Below are positions 5,709 to 14,356 of a DNA stretch of 14,356 bases, one piece after another. The notes beneath the pieces are model-generated. The model saw nothing but the letters and a program-made list of their open reading frames with translations, was not told the origin of the DNA and did no database searches. The position numbers and the translations under genes are program-made. How positions within the stretch are numbered: the stretch's first letter is position 1; each line of letters begins with the position of its first letter. The stretch is from Balneolaceae bacterium SMO_bin1 (GTDB lineage Bacteria; Bacteroidota; Rhodothermia; Balneolales; Balneolaceae), in the NCBI GenBank assembly GCA_003123965.1, contig NNSL01000472.1:1-14356 (forward strand), read 5' to 3'.

Positions 5709-6947
5709 TTAAGCAGTCATGCGTTGTCGTTGTTCTTCGGCCGCGCTAAATACCACTTCTTTAATGGCATCGAAGCCGGCCAGTGTCTTTTCAATGTGTT
5801 CATCGGTGTGTGATGCCGTTGGAATCAATCGAATCAACACCGTTCCGCGGGGCACTACCGGGTATGCAACGCCGCTCACAAAAATGCCGTGCTCTTCGCG
5901 CAACTTGCGCATAATAAGCTGGCAAAGCTCGGTGCTTCCCTGGGTCAGTACCGGGGTAACCGGGCATTCAGCCGGCAGTACATTGTAGCCCATATCGCGC
6001 AGTCCTTTTCGCAGTTTCAAGGTGTTATCCCACAACTGTTCCCGCCATTCGGGGTGATCTTTGATCATCTGCAGGCGCTTGCGAACCGACTCTACAATGG
6101 GCATGGGCACTGATTTTGCAAAAATCTGGCTTCGGGCATTAGCTTTAAGAAACTCTACTACCCGCGGCTCGGAGGCAACAAATGCACCAATCAGTGCAAA
6201 AGACTTGGCAAATGTGCCGAAGTAGACATCAATGCCATCCTGAACACCCAAGTGCGTACCCGTTCCTGAGCCATCTTCACCCATGGTTCCGAGGCCGTGA
6301 GCATCATCAACCAGCAGGCGGAATGGATATTTTTCTTTAAGAGCAATGATCTCTTTGAGGATGCCAAGATCGCCCGTCATGCCAAAAGCACCTTCGGTCA
6401 CTACAAGTATGGATGAGTCATCACCCGATCGTTTATGGGCTCGCTTCAGCTGCTTTTCAAAGCTTTCAATATCATTATGCTTGAAGACGAACTTTTCGGC
6501 CATGGCCAGCTGCTTACCGTCTACAATACATGCGTGGCTCAGCTCGTCATAAATCAGAAAATCATTGCGGTCAACCAATGCGTGGATAACACTCATAATG
6601 CCTTGGTAGCCGTAGTTGAGCAACAAACCGGCGGGTTTATTTACGAAATCGGCCAGCTCATCTTCGAGCTGCTCGTGCTTTTCGGTATTGCCGGTCATAA
6701 GCCGGGCCCCCATGGGAGTGCTCAATCCATACTTCTCGGCCATTTTTGCGTCGTAATCCTTCACATCAGCACGGCCGCCAATGCCCAGGTAATCGTTAAT
6801 GCTCCAAACGATCACGTCATTTCCATTGAACTTCATTTCGGGCCCCAGCGGACCTTCCAATTTAGGATAGGTGTAATAGCCGTATCCTTCTGAGGTAAAT
6901 TCACCAAGCGGGCTCGGGCGATCCTCAAGTTTGTCAAATAAATCCAT
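5709..6947 (-). CDS. Alpha-oxoamine synthase family PLP enzyme, serine palmitoyltransferase-like
   Basis: Alpha-oxoamine synthases join an amino acid and an acyl-CoA with loss of CO2. This 412-residue cytoplasmic enzyme has the fold-type I PLP layout: a His that stacks on PLP (His138 in ELSHACIVDG), the Asp that binds the PLP nitrogen in LLVDDAHGLG (Asp214, His217), and the Schiff-base lysine in FGTFAKSF (Lys248). The opening MDLFDKLEDRPSPLG, MKFNGNDVIVWSINDYLG and the PMGARLMTGNT stretch are characteristic of the Bacteroidota group that includes Porphyromonas and Flavobacteria serine palmitoyltransferases, which start sphingolipid synthesis from L-serine and an acyl-CoA. Glycine C-acetyltransferase (Kbl) or BioF are alternative activities, but no thr or bio gene is nearby. 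No other sphingolipid gene is in the window, so the substrate is inferred from family resemblance. Confidence 0.87.
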   Translation of the reverse strand: MDLFDKLEDRPSPLGEFTSEGYGYYTYPKLEGPLGPEMKFNGNDVIVWSINDYLGIGGRADVKDYDAKMAEKYGLSTPMGARLMTGNTEKHEQLEDELADFVNKPAGLLLNYGYQGIMSVIHALVDRNDFLIYDELSHACIVDGKQLAMAEKFVFKHNDIESFEKQLKRAHKRSGDDSSILVVTEGAFGMTGDLGILKEIIALKEKYPFRLLVDDAHGLGTMGEDGSGTGTHLGVQDGIDVYFGTFAKSFALIGAFVASEPRVVEFLKANARSQIFAKSVPMPIVESVRKRLQMIKDHPEWREQLWDNTLKLRKGLRDMGYNVLPAECPVTPVLTQGSTELCQLIMRKLREEHGIFVSGVAYPVVPRGTVLIRLIPTASHTDEHIEKTLAGFDAIKEVVFSAAEEQRQRMTA

Positions 6948-7001
6948 ATCTAGGTTAGTGACTCTTTCTAATTAAAATGATTTGCAGTTGTACAAAATAA
7001 T

Positions 7002-7016
7002 AGGCCTTTGCGGCCT
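7002..7016 (-). terminator. Weak hairpin between the decarboxylase and SPT-like genes
   Basis: AGGCC (7002-7006) and GGCCT (7012-7016) form a GC-rich 5-bp stem with a five-base loop. On the minus strand it is followed by an interrupted T-rich stretch (ATTATTTTG). It could be a weak terminator for the decarboxylase gene (stop at 7119) or a leader hairpin of the SPT-like gene. The rest of the 171-bp gap shows nothing else I can name. Confidence 0.25.
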
Positions 7017-7118
7017 TGTAAAATATCTTAAAAGGTACGGAAAATTGGCCTCTTCTCAAAAAAGTGCAGGTTACAGCCCATTAAAGTAATCTGCAAGAAT
7101 TTTGGGGAAATCGTAAAC

Positions 7119-8558
7119 TTAGCCCTTCTGCGCTGTATTTTGTCCAATTTCTGTTACTACTTTTATAATGGCCTCCACGTCCCTGTTGCTTGTTCTGTGA
7201 TTAATGAAGCAAACGCGCAACGCGGTCTGCCCGTTAATTTTTGTGCCCGTGAGAAATATACGGCCATCTTGTTCCACCCGATTGATAATTTCATCATTTA
7301 GCTGGGTTAACTTCTTCGGTGATACTTGGCCGAAGTTGTACCGAAAACACACAATAGAAAGCGGGGCCGGCGCCATCATTTCCAGATGATCTGCCTTTTC
7401 AATTTCATTTACCAGATATTGCGCTTTTTCAATATCGCGCTGTATGGTAGCCGTTAACTTACGAGCTCCGTAGGTTTTGAGCGTCATCCATACTTTAAGC
7501 GCTTTAAATTCTTTAGTGAGCGGAAGATTATACTCCATTAAATCGGTGCGGCCGTCACCGGCTTGGTCAGATTTTAAGTAATCTGGAATGGTACTGAACG
7601 TCTCCCGCAGGTGGCCTGGGTTTTTAACCAGCAAACCGCCGGCTTCAAACGGTACGTAAAGCCACTTGTGCGGATTCACCACCACCGAATGGGCTCGCTG
7701 CATGCCATCAAATAAGTGTGCTTTTTCTTGTACCCGTGCTGCAGGTCCGCCGTATGCTGCATCTACGTGATACCATAAATCATGCGCTTCGCAAATATCA
7801 GCTACGCCGTTCAGGTTATCCACCGTACCGGTATTGGTGGTTCCGGCAATACCTATGGCGCAAATGGGATGACAACCGTTTGCCTTATCACTTTTTATTT
7901 GTTCTTCAAGTGCATTCAAATCTATCTTAAGGTCATCACCAACAGGGATTTTTCGCAGGTATTTTTTCCCGATTCCGAGCATATCCACTGCTTTATCGAA
8001 GCTGGAATGCCCCTCGGCCGACACATAAACCGTTTGTGGCGGACTGCCATACATGCCGTCTTCGGCAACATCTACAGGTGATTTTATTTTGCGCGCTACA
8101 GCCATGGCATTGAAATTGGCTACCGATCCGCCGCTCAGCAGAACTCCGGCACTTTCGGTAGAATAGCCGATAAATTCGGCCACCCACTGCATCACCAATC
8201 GCTCCATTTCGGTACTTACCGGTGATGAATGCCATTTTAAATTGTTTTGGTTCAGCGATGCTTTTATCATTTCGGCCAGCACGGCTGCCTGGTTCCCGCC
8301 CCCGGTTATGTACCCGAAATACCGTGGGCCCGCACTATTGGTAATGCTGGAGAGCACCTTTTCTTGCACTTGCCTCAGTACCTCATCGATAGGTTCTCCT
8401 TTACTGGGAAGTGGTTCCTCAAATAAAGCCTGTACCTCCCGGGGTGATTTTCCAGCAAACACGTGTTGTTCTGAGTGCTGGCTGGCATGTTTGGTCACTA
8501 TTTTACTGGCCTTTTTGAGCCACTGCTCAAATTGCGGGGAGGAAACATCAAGACTCAT
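7119..8558 (-). CDS. Pyridoxal-dependent (aromatic) amino acid decarboxylase family protein
   Basis: A 479-residue group II PLP-dependent decarboxylase, the family of aromatic L-amino acid, glutamate, tyrosine and diaminobutyrate decarboxylases, which release CO2 to give the amine. Visible active-site elements are the phosphate-binding LLSGGSVANF (140-149), the PLP-stacking His184 in SAEGHSSFDKA, Asp266 in HVDAAYGGPA, and the Schiff-base Lys298 in VVNPHKWLYVP. The pattern WHSSPVSTEMER (109-120) is typical of the AADC/TyrDC branch. Length agrees with the family (about 470-490). It starts at ATG 8558 and follows the second CPBP gene on the same strand after 84 bp; the SPT-like gene lies 171 bp downstream, so co-transcription is possible but not shown. 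Substrate cannot be decided from sequence alone. Confidence 0.92.
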   Translation of the reverse strand: MSLDVSSPQFEQWLKKASKIVTKHASQHSEQHVFAGKSPREVQALFEEPLPSKGEPIDEVLRQVQEKVLSSITNSAGPRYFGYITGGGNQAAVLAEMIKASLNQNNLKWHSSPVSTEMERLVMQWVAEFIGYSTESAGVLLSGGSVANFNAMAVARKIKSPVDVAEDGMYGSPPQTVYVSAEGHSSFDKAVDMLGIGKKYLRKIPVGDDLKIDLNALEEQIKSDKANGCHPICAIGIAGTTNTGTVDNLNGVADICEAHDLWYHVDAAYGGPAARVQEKAHLFDGMQRAHSVVVNPHKWLYVPFEAGGLLVKNPGHLRETFSTIPDYLKSDQAGDGRTDLMEYNLPLTKEFKALKVWMTLKTYGARKLTATIQRDIEKAQYLVNEIEKADHLEMMAPAPLSIVCFRYNFGQVSPKKLTQLNDEIINRVEQDGRIFLTGTKINGQTALRVCFINHRTSNRDVEAIIKVVTEIGQNTAQKG

Positions 8559-8642
8559 ATATCAGAAGTGAATTTATGGGAGATTAAACGGCCTAAATAT
8601 ATGGACTGCGACCTATTTTTCCATCCAAGTGGTGAGCTTGTA

Positions 8643-9275
8643 TCAAAACCCTTCATAAAAGTAATTGCCCAACCCAATGGTGAAAATAAGGCAGCCGTAG
8701 ATGGCGTGTTCTATGCTCACAACATATAGCGATCGGCTTTGCCGGTAGGTACGGGCAAACATAAATCCGCCAATTAGTGAAATAATAATTGCCCAGTAGT
8801 TATCGTAGATGATATGCAGAAAGGCGAACAGGCTCGCGCTTGCTGCAACCATCATCCATCCCGTACCGAATAGTTTTTTATATCGGTGAAAGAAAAATTC
8901 GCGATAAATGAGCTCCTGCGGCAACGCCGAAAGCAGGGGGTACAAGGCCAGGATAATGCCCCATACAACTGGCCGGTTACTTGGTAATTGGAACAATCGA
9001 TCGGGCTGTAAAAAAATTACGAGCACAAATATTCCCACAGCCACCAAGGCGGTATTATTTATGATTCTCTTCCAGATTTTTGATTGCCGCGGACGATAAC
9101 TCAACCGCTGTAATACATATGAATCATCAATCGCCAGAATGAGCACACATATTAGGGTGATGATTAACAGCGCAGCAATTTTAGGAATGGGCAGCCAATT
9201 GTAGTACACCACCACAGGTAATGCGATAAAAAGCACACAACATTCTACGTATCGATATAAGCGAACGAGGTTCAT
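8643..9275 (-). CDS. CPBP-family intramembrane metalloprotease (second copy)
   Basis: A 210-residue, strongly hydrophobic protein with about six membrane segments. It carries the CPBP motifs: QELIYRE with Glu121 and Arg125, where the first Glu of the EExxxR motif is Gln as in many members; FAFLH with His154; and EHAIYG with His190. It is much shorter than, and only distantly related to, the other CPBP protein at 3181-4119, so it is not a recent duplicate. The predicted role is intramembrane proteolysis or peptide processing at the inner membrane; no substrate is suggested by neighbours. It diverges from uvrA, sharing a 135-bp upstream region that holds a 13-bp palindrome. Confidence 0.9.
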   Translation of the reverse strand: MNLVRLYRYVECCVLFIALPVVVYYNWLPIPKIAALLIITLICVLILAIDDSYVLQRLSYRPRQSKIWKRIINNTALVAVGIFVLVIFLQPDRLFQLPSNRPVVWGIILALYPLLSALPQELIYREFFFHRYKKLFGTGWMMVAASASLFAFLHIIYDNYWAIIISLIGGFMFARTYRQSRSLYVVSIEHAIYGCLIFTIGLGNYFYEGF

Positions 9276-9309
9276 GGCTGGGTTTTACTGAACGACTATC
9301 ATCAGGGTG

Positions 9310-9322
9310 TTGTTAATAACAA
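9310..9322. promoter_or_regulatory. 13-bp palindrome between the CPBP gene and uvrA
   Basis: TTGTTA-A-TAACAA is a perfect inverted repeat of six-base arms around one base, 88 bp before the uvrA ATG and 35 bp before the CPBP start. On the CPBP side it overlaps a weak -35 like TTGTTA followed after 16 bases by GATAGT. It resembles an operator; the regulator is unknown. A TATATTTA sequence at 9371-9378 may be a -10 element for uvrA. Confidence 0.35.
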
Positions 9323-9410
9323 TCGCAAATCAAACGTGGTAATGAATACTAATTTTGGTGATTAAATTCGTATATTTACGCGTTTATTCAAACGAAGAAA
9401 AAATTTCTGC

Positions 9411-12224
9411 ATGTCGCAAGCTAAAACTGCTGAGCAAGACCCTGATTCATCATCCAAAACCAGCGATCGCCCCATTATTGTTAAGGGTGCCCGCGTCCAT
9501 AACCTCAAAGATATCGACGTTGAGATTCCCCGTAATAAAATGACGGTGGTGACCGGGGTTTCGGGCTCAGGTAAATCCAGCCTGGCTTTCGATACCATTT
9601 ACGCCGAGGGGCAGCGACGCTATGTGGAGAGCCTGTCGAGCTATGCGCGCCAATTTTTGGAACGCATGGACAAGCCTGATGTGGATTTTATGCAGGGCAT
9701 TTCGCCGGCCATGGCCATTCAGCAGAAAACCACCTCTACCAACCCGCGCTCAACAGTGGGCACTACTACCGAAATTTATGATTACATGCGCCTGCTTTTT
9801 GCGCGCATTGGCCATACCATTTCACCAAAATCGGGCCGAGAAGTAGAAAAAGACAGTACTAAAACGGTCATCAAACGCCTTTTTGATGAACACGAGGAAG
9901 GCACCAAATTCTATGTGCTGCTGCCCATCCCCAAGCATGAAGGCAACGATATTGCCGACGAACTGCAGGTGCTGAAAGAAAAAGGGTTTACGCGTTTGCT
10001 TAAAGTTGAAGATGAGCAAATGCGGGATATGAGCACCGAGGAGATTGATCCGTCGGACATCAACCGGGACGAATACCGCGTGCTGGTCGACCGGCTGGCC
10101 GTAAAAAAAGATGATGATACCCGGCAGCGCATTGCTGGCTCCCTTGAAACCGCTTTCCGCGAGGGGCACGGCCGTTGCTCAATAAAAATTCGCAACGGCG
10201 AAGAAATGAAGTTTTCGGAGCGGTTTGAGATGGACGGCATGGAGTTCGAAGAGCCCTCTCCGCAAATGTTCTCGTTCAATAACCCGTACGGCGCCTGCGA
10301 TACCTGCGAAGGCTTTGGCCAAGTGGCCGGCATTGATGAAGACCTGGTGATTCCAGACCCGCAGCAGACTATACGCGACGGAGCTATTGCCGCTTACAGC
10401 GGGCAAAAATACAGCCGTCACCTGCGCGATCTCATTAAAGTAGCCGCCCGATACAGTTACCCAATTGATACCCCCTACAATGAGCTTTCTGATGAGTTCA
10501 AGAAGGTGATTTGGCAAGGTAAAGACGAATACACCGGCATTCGCCCGTTTTTCGAAGACATCAAAAGTCAATCGTACAAAGTGCACAAGCGGGTATTTTA
10601 TTCGCGCTATCGCGGGTACAGCCGCTGCCCCGACTGCGAAGGCTACCGGGTGCGTCCCGATGCGCTTTACGTAAAAGTGGATGGGAAGCACATTGGCCAG
10701 GTCAATGAAATGACCATCGGCGCCGCGCGCGATTTCTTTGAAACGCTGCAGCTCACCGATTTTGAAAAAGAAGTGGCCGAACAGGTGCTGTACGAAATTC
10801 GCAAACGGCTGAAATATCTCGACGAAGTAGGTCTTGAATATTTAACGCTGAACCGGCTGGCCAAAACGCTGAGCGGCGGTGAATCGCAGCGCATCAGCCT
10901 GGCCAATTCACTGGGCAGTTCACTCATTGGCAGTCTCTACGTGCTTGATGAACCAACCATTGGGCTGCACCCACGTGATAACGACCGCCTCATAAATATT
11001 TTAAAATCGCTGCGTGACATTGGCAATACTGTGCTTGTGGTAGAGCACGATCCAGAAATGATAAAAGCGGCGGATAACATCATTGATATCGGTCCTTTTG
11101 CCGGCGTGCACGGCGGTGAAGTGAACTTTACCGGCTCGTATGAAGACCTGCTTGAATCGAAAACGCTTACCGGCAAATATTTGAGCGAGCGAAAAAAGAT
11201 TCCCGTGCCGGATAAACGGCGTGAAGGCAGCGGCAATGTCATCACTCTTGAAGGTGCCAGCGAACACAATCTTAAAAGCCTGGACGTGGAATTTCCGCTG
11301 GGCAAACTAATTTGCGTAACCGGCGTTAGCGGGTCGGGAAAATCAACACTGGTGCACGACACGCTGTATGCCAGTATCCAAAAGCAGTTTGGTACGTACA
11401 AAGAAAAGATCGGCCGTAATCGCGGGGTCTCCGGGCTGCACCATATTGACACAGTAGAAATGGTTGATCAGTCCCCCATTGGCCGTTCTTCGCGCTCCAA
11501 TCCGGCCACCTATACCAAAGCGTTTGACGGCATTCGTGACCTTTTTGCCGATACGCGCCAATCCAAACTAATGGGCTACGAGCCCGGCCATTTTTCCTTC
11601 AATGTACCCGGCGGCCGGTGCGAAGCCTGCCAGGGTGAAGGCATCCAGACGATTGAGATGCAGTTTATGGCCGATATTGAGCTCACCTGTGAGGAATGCA
11701 ACGGCAAGCGTTACCGCAAAGATGTACTGCAGGTAAAATATCGCGGCAAAAACATCCATGATGTACTGGAAATGTCGGTATCGGAGGCGATTGAGTTTTT
11801 TGTTGATGAGGACCGCATCACCAGCAAGCTGCAAACGCTGGAAGATGTGGGGCTGGGCTACCTAAAGCTGGGACAAAGCGCGCCGACCCTTTCCGGCGGT
11901 GAGGCACAGCGCGTAAAGCTGGCCAAGTTCTTGAGCAAATCGGCCGGTGATCATACCCTCTACTTTTTTGACGAACCCACCACCGGCTTGCACTTCGAAG
12001 ATATCGCCAAACTCCTCGATTCCTTCAACGAGCTGGTCAATAACGGGCACACAGTAATTATCATTGAGCACAATCTTGATGTCATCAAATGCGCCGACCA
12101 TATCATCGATATTGGTCCGGAAGGCGGCTTCGCAGGCGGGCAGATTGTGGGGCAGGGTACGCCGGAAGAAATCACCCAAATTGACGAAAGTTATACCGGC
12201 CAATACCTTAAAGACGTGCTGTAG
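9411..12224 (+). CDS. uvrA: Excinuclease ABC subunit UvrA
   Basis: UvrA is the damage-sensing ATPase of nucleotide excision repair; its dimer finds distorted DNA and loads UvrB. This 937-residue protein is full length, with two ABC ATPase modules: Walker [10 protein letters not shown] (49-57) and GVSGSGKST (638-646), signature motifs LSGGESQR (487-494) and LSGGEAQR (827-834), and Walker B segments [11 protein letters not shown] and [11 protein letters not shown]. The C-terminal zinc module is complete (Cys737/740 and Cys760/763), and CPDC at 406-409 is present. The first zinc module is incomplete: the second pair is present (Cys296/299), but where E. coli has the first CxxC this protein reads FEMDGMEF (272-279). 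The same seems usual in Bacteroidota. It is transcribed alone, divergent from a CPBP gene, and has no obvious terminator. Confidence 0.98.
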   Translation: MSQAKTAEQDPDSSSKTSDRPIIVKGARVHNLKDIDVEIPRNKMTVVTGVSGSGKSSLAFDTIYAEGQRRYVESLSSYARQFLERMDKPDVDFMQGISPAMAIQQKTTSTNPRSTVGTTTEIYDYMRLLFARIGHTISPKSGREVEKDSTKTVIKRLFDEHEEGTKFYVLLPIPKHEGNDIADELQVLKEKGFTRLLKVEDEQMRDMSTEEIDPSDINRDEYRVLVDRLAVKKDDDTRQRIAGSLETAFREGHGRCSIKIRNGEEMKFSERFEMDGMEFEEPSPQMFSFNNPYGACDTCEGFGQVAGIDEDLVIPDPQQTIRDGAIAAYSGQKYSRHLRDLIKVAARYSYPIDTPYNELSDEFKKVIWQGKDEYTGIRPFFEDIKSQSYKVHKRVFYSRYRGYSRCPDCEGYRVRPDALYVKVDGKHIGQVNEMTIGAARDFFETLQLTDFEKEVAEQVLYEIRKRLKYLDEVGLEYLTLNRLAKTLSGGESQRISLANSLGSSLIGSLYVLDEPTIGLHPRDNDRLINILKSLRDIGNTVLVVEHDPEMIKAADNIIDIGPFAGVHGGEVNFTGSYEDLLESKTLTGKYLSERKKIPVPDKRREGSGNVITLEGASEHNLKSLDVEFPLGKLICVTGVSGSGKSTLVHDTLYASIQKQFGTYKEKIGRNRGVSGLHHIDTVEMVDQSPIGRSSRSNPATYTKAFDGIRDLFADTRQSKLMGYEPGHFSFNVPGGRCEACQGEGIQTIEMQFMADIELTCEECNGKRYRKDVLQVKYRGKNIHDVLEMSVSEAIEFFVDEDRITSKLQTLEDVGLGYLKLGQSAPTLSGGEAQRVKLAKFLSKSAGDHTLYFFDEPTTGLHFEDIAKLLDSFNELVNNGHTVIIIEHNLDVIKCADHIIDIGPEGGFAGGQIVGQGTPEEITQIDESYTGQYLKDVL

Positions 12225-12301
12225 CAGCCATTCATGAAACTTTTTTGCGTCAGCTCTGTTTGAACGCTCTTTAATCGCAATAAAAATTCCGATTATATTT
12301 C

Positions 12302-12895
12302 ATGAAAAAGCTACTATTTATATTCAGCGCAATATTTCTCATAGGAATCACCACGCAACAAGCCAACGCTCAAAACAATTTTGGTATTCGCGGTGGTGTA
12401 AACTTTGCCAATTTAAATGATACCGAGGGTGATGTAGATTCACGCACCGGATTTATGTTGGGTGCCTACATGAATTTTCCGGTATCAAACAGCCCGGTCT
12501 CCATACAGCCAGAAGTGCTCTATACCCAAAAGGGTTATGAGCAAGGTAACACAACTACTAAGCTCGACTATATTGAAGTACCTGTTTTGGCCCGCTTCGA
12601 TTTTATTACCGACAGCGGTCTGCTACCATTCGTTTATTTTGGCCCATATGTGGGTATTAAAGTAAATGCCGAAGTAGATGGTGACCAAGTAGTACCTTCC
12701 AATGGTGGCAATATTCCTTCCGGTATTGATGAAGCTACAAATGATACAGATCTAGGAGTAGTTGTAGGCGGCGGTCTCGACTTTGGGCGTTTCGACCTGG
12801 GCGTGCGATACAATGCAGGGCTAACCGAAGTATTTGACGGCGGCGACAGCGCCAAAAACGGCGTTCTTTCTATCACAGCTGGAATAGGAATTTAA
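12302..12895 (+). CDS. PorT-family outer-membrane beta-barrel protein
   Basis: A 197-residue secreted protein with a signal peptide: positive start MKK, a hydrophobic core to about residue 17, and a likely cleavage after ANA (Ala23, before Gln24). The mature part begins NNFGIRGGVNFANL, the usual first strand of PorT-type (OMP_b-brl_2) barrels of Bacteroidota, and alternates short amphipathic strands with Gly/Asp/Asn-rich turns, for example SIQPEVLYTQKGYE and LDYIEVPVLARFDF. It ends in a strand-like LSITAGIGI. About eight strands seem possible. The precise role of such small barrels is generally unknown; the name PorT comes from the type IX secretion component, but this small protein should not be assumed to serve in secretion. 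It stands alone, 77 bp after uvrA, and ends at a strong bidirectional terminator. Confidence 0.9.
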   Translation: MKKLLFIFSAIFLIGITTQQANAQNNFGIRGGVNFANLNDTEGDVDSRTGFMLGAYMNFPVSNSPVSIQPEVLYTQKGYEQGNTTTKLDYIEVPVLARFDFITDSGLLPFVYFGPYVGIKVNAEVDGDQVVPSNGGNIPSGIDEATNDTDLGVVVGGGLDFGRFDLGVRYNAGLTEVFDGGDSAKNGVLSITAGIGI

Positions 12896-12925
12896 ACCTC
12901 CTATTTGCCACTTATTTATAAATAG

Positions 12926-12963
12926 AAAAAGGAGCAACCGGAAAATGGTTGCTCCTTTTTTTT
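12926..12963. terminator. Bidirectional intrinsic terminator
   Basis: AAAAAGGAGCAACC (12926-12939) and GGTTGCTCCTTTTT (12947-12960) form a perfect 14-bp stem with a seven-base loop, flanked by A-run and T-run. It serves the plus-strand barrel gene (stop 12895) and the minus-strand GAF gene (stop 12982). Confidence 0.93.
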
Positions 12964-12981
12964 GGAAAGGCTTTGGGAGTG

Positions 12982-13467
12982 CTAAAAAATTTCAGCTGTT
13001 ATTACACAAATCTCTTCAAGCATTTGCCGGTGCTCTTCCGTAATCGCGTTTTTGGTATGAGAATCAATATCCAGCTCAGCCACAAATTCACCCTCTTTCA
13101 TGATGGGCACAACCACTTCAGCTTTAACGTGGACACTGCAGGCCAGATAGTTATCGGCTTCAGAGACATCCTGCACAACAAAGGTTTCATGCGTATCAGC
13201 GGCTTGCCCGCAAATACCCGTACCAAACGGAATGCGCGTATGGTCGGTTTCTTCGCCCACGTATGGCCCCAGCACCAGTTCGCGCTCTGCTTCGGGATCC
13301 ACCAGGTAGAAGCCCACCCAGTCGAATGAAGGAACATTATCAGCCAGCAGCTCAGAAATTTGCTGTAATTTATCATCCCGGTTCAGGGCTTTGTCCTGCA
13401 CAATATTCCGGGTGTTCTTAATCAATTTTTCAGGCGATAATTTTGCTATCGCGTTTGAATCAGACAT
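12982..13467 (-). CDS. GAF-domain protein, free methionine-(R)-sulfoxide reductase-like
   Basis: A single GAF domain of 161 residues with the signature of the fRMsr family (E. coli YebR/MsrC), which reduces free methionine-(R)-sulfoxide: WVGFYLVD (50-57), LVLGPYVGEE, RIPFGTGICGQAA (78-90), VVQDV, LACS (108-111), EVVVPI and ELDIDSH (131-137). Of the three redox cysteines of the E. coli enzyme (84, 94, 118), two are present as Cys86 and Cys110. The position of Cys84 (in ACVRIP) holds His76 (DHTRIP). The proposed catalytic Cys118 is thus kept but its usual disulfide partner is not. Either Cys86 substitutes, or the protein is a related GAF sensor with another job. It is divergent from the MarC-family gene and cytoplasmic, without signal or membrane segment. 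Confidence 0.85.
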   Translation of the reverse strand: MSDSNAIAKLSPEKLIKNTRNIVQDKALNRDDKLQQISELLADNVPSFDWVGFYLVDPEAERELVLGPYVGEETDHTRIPFGTGICGQAADTHETFVVQDVSEADNYLACSVHVKAEVVVPIMKEGEFVAELDIDSHTKNAITEEHRQMLEEICVITAEIF

Positions 13468-13497
13468 AGTGATTTTGGTATAATATTTTCTTAATCA

Positions 13498-13524
13498 TTG
13501 CTTAAATTTACGGCTTATTATAAT
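13498..13524 (+). promoter_or_regulatory. Possible promoter of the MarC-family gene
   Basis: A perfect TATAAT (13519-13524) lies 45 bp before ATG 13570, with TTGCTT (13498-13503) 15 bases upstream of it. Spacing is short for a classical pair, so the -10 box is the main support. On the minus strand a TATTAT in the same 102-bp region could serve the GAF gene. Confidence 0.3.
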
Positions 13525-13569
13525 GCATCGAAAAACGAATCTTCAAAATATTTAGTGTAGCAAAGTTTT

Positions 13570-14247
13570 ATGGCAATTGATTTTTTTCAGCAAGGCATTC
13601 CCTTTTCCAGCGAGGTAGTAGGTGCCGCAACATACCTACTGGCCGCTTTCACCTCTATCATATCTGTTGCTAATCCACTGGGCGCCATGCCCGTATTTAT
13701 TTCCTTAACAGACCATAATACCGACACCGAACGTGCGACCATTGCCAAAAAGTCCTCGTTCTATATGTTCTTGGTGCTTACCGTATTCTTTTTAGCCGGA
13801 ACATACATTATGAGCTTTTTTGGCATCAGTCTGCCGGGTATACGCATAGCCGGTGGGTTGATTATTATGCGTGCGGCCTATGCCATGTTAACGCCCGGTA
13901 ACGACGAACGAAAAATGACTGACAAGGACAAGGAGGCTGCCAAAACCAAAGAGGATATTTCATTCAGTCCCATGGCTATGCCCATGCTTTCGGGGCCGGG
14001 CAGCATAGCGGTAGTTATTGGACTGGCTTCACAAGCAGAGGGCCTCGCGGATTTAGCTCTTGTAACCCTGGCAATTATTTTATGTGCAATTGTGGCGTAC
14101 GGCATTCTGCGACTGGCCCCTTTTTCAGCTAAATACATCGGCCCAACCGGCATGGGTGCTATCACCCGCATGATGGGCTTCATTGCCATGTGTATTGCCG
14201 TTCAGTTTATATTAAACGGCATTTCCAGCTTCTTTGGAGTGGGATAA
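13570..14247 (+). CDS. MarC-family (UPF0056) integral membrane protein
   Basis: A 225-residue polytopic inner-membrane protein of the MarC family. About six membrane helices are visible, in two similar halves. Family motifs are present: SVANPLGAMPVFISLT (32-47), GIRIAGGLIIMRAAYAML (90-107), SPMAMPMLSGPGSIA (133-147) and GAITRMMGFIAMCIAVQF (196-213). A charged cytoplasmic loop (about 110-131, Lys/Asp/Glu rich) separates the halves. The family resembles LysE-type exporters in topology, but its function is not established; the early link to multiple antibiotic resistance in E. coli was not upheld. The gene is divergent from the GAF gene and ends about 110 bp before the window edge. Confidence 0.94.
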   Translation: MAIDFFQQGIPFSSEVVGAATYLLAAFTSIISVANPLGAMPVFISLTDHNTDTERATIAKKSSFYMFLVLTVFFLAGTYIMSFFGISLPGIRIAGGLIIMRAAYAMLTPGNDERKMTDKDKEAAKTKEDISFSPMAMPMLSGPGSIAVVIGLASQAEGLADLALVTLAIILCAIVAYGILRLAPFSAKYIGPTGMGAITRMMGFIAMCIAVQFILNGISSFFGVG

Positions 14248-14356
14248 ATTCAAAGTAATACAACCTGCAGACACTTTATAATGCACTGGAGCACTTTGCG
14301 AATAACCTTCATCCTTTTTAACTATTCAATTTCTTCCTATTATTGCTCAGTAGGCA

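Noticed and set aside
8643..9275. Gln in place of the first Glu of the EExxxR motif in the second CPBP protease as a sign of inactivation
   Set aside because: QExxxR occurs in many CPBP proteins and the remaining Glu, Arg and both His residues are present.
12225..12301. Possible uvrA terminator (GCTG-TAG-CAGC near the stop codon, later T-run)
   Set aside because: The stem is only four base pairs, includes the stop codon and is far from the T-run.
14281..14356. ATG at 14281 opening a frame that stays open to the window edge (MHWSTLRITF...)
   Set aside because: Only 25 codons are visible, with no Shine-Dalgarno or family motif; an open frame this short is common by chance. It could be the start of a real gene that needs the next stretch of sequence.

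Overview
The window looks like ordinary chromosomal DNA from a Gram-negative, marine- or halophile-type relative of the Bacteroidota (Balneolota/Rhodothermota most likely). The main reasons are a Bacteroidota-type serine palmitoyltransferase-like enzyme, a PorT-type outer-membrane beta-barrel with a signal peptide, a UvrA lacking half of its first zinc module, a TTG-N20-TAnnTTTG promoter in front of secG, and mostly weak Shine-Dalgarno sequences. I saw no tRNA, rRNA, CRISPR array, insertion sequence or phage gene. The longest stretch without a gene is about 220 bp.

Layout, left to right: a pirin (minus); secG (minus), divergent from an MscS-type channel (plus); a SRAP/YedK-family protein (minus), convergent with the channel gene and divergent from a CPBP membrane protease (plus); a DEAD-box-helicase-like protein (plus); a serine palmitoyltransferase-like PLP enzyme, a PLP-dependent decarboxylase and a second CPBP protease (all minus); uvrA (plus), divergent from that protease; a PorT-type beta-barrel (plus); a GAF-domain protein resembling free methionine sulfoxide reductase (minus); and a MarC-family membrane protein (plus). 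Several gene ends carry clear intrinsic terminators.

Most genes are single units in alternating orientation, so little operon logic can be read. Housekeeping themes are secretion (SecG), osmotic protection (MscS), nucleotide excision repair (UvrA) and lipid synthesis (SPT-like).

The most interesting part is 2417-5576. The SRAP protein keeps the family scaffold but has Ser, Lys and Asp where the catalytic Cys2, Glu105 and His160 of E. coli YedK should be. The DEAD-box-like protein keeps the two-RecA-domain outline and a basic tail, but its Walker A, DEAD, SAT and arginine-finger motifs are all degraded. Both reading frames are long and intact, so these look like retained pseudoenzymes rather than decaying genes. 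The GAF protein also lacks one of the three cysteines of its nearest enzyme family.
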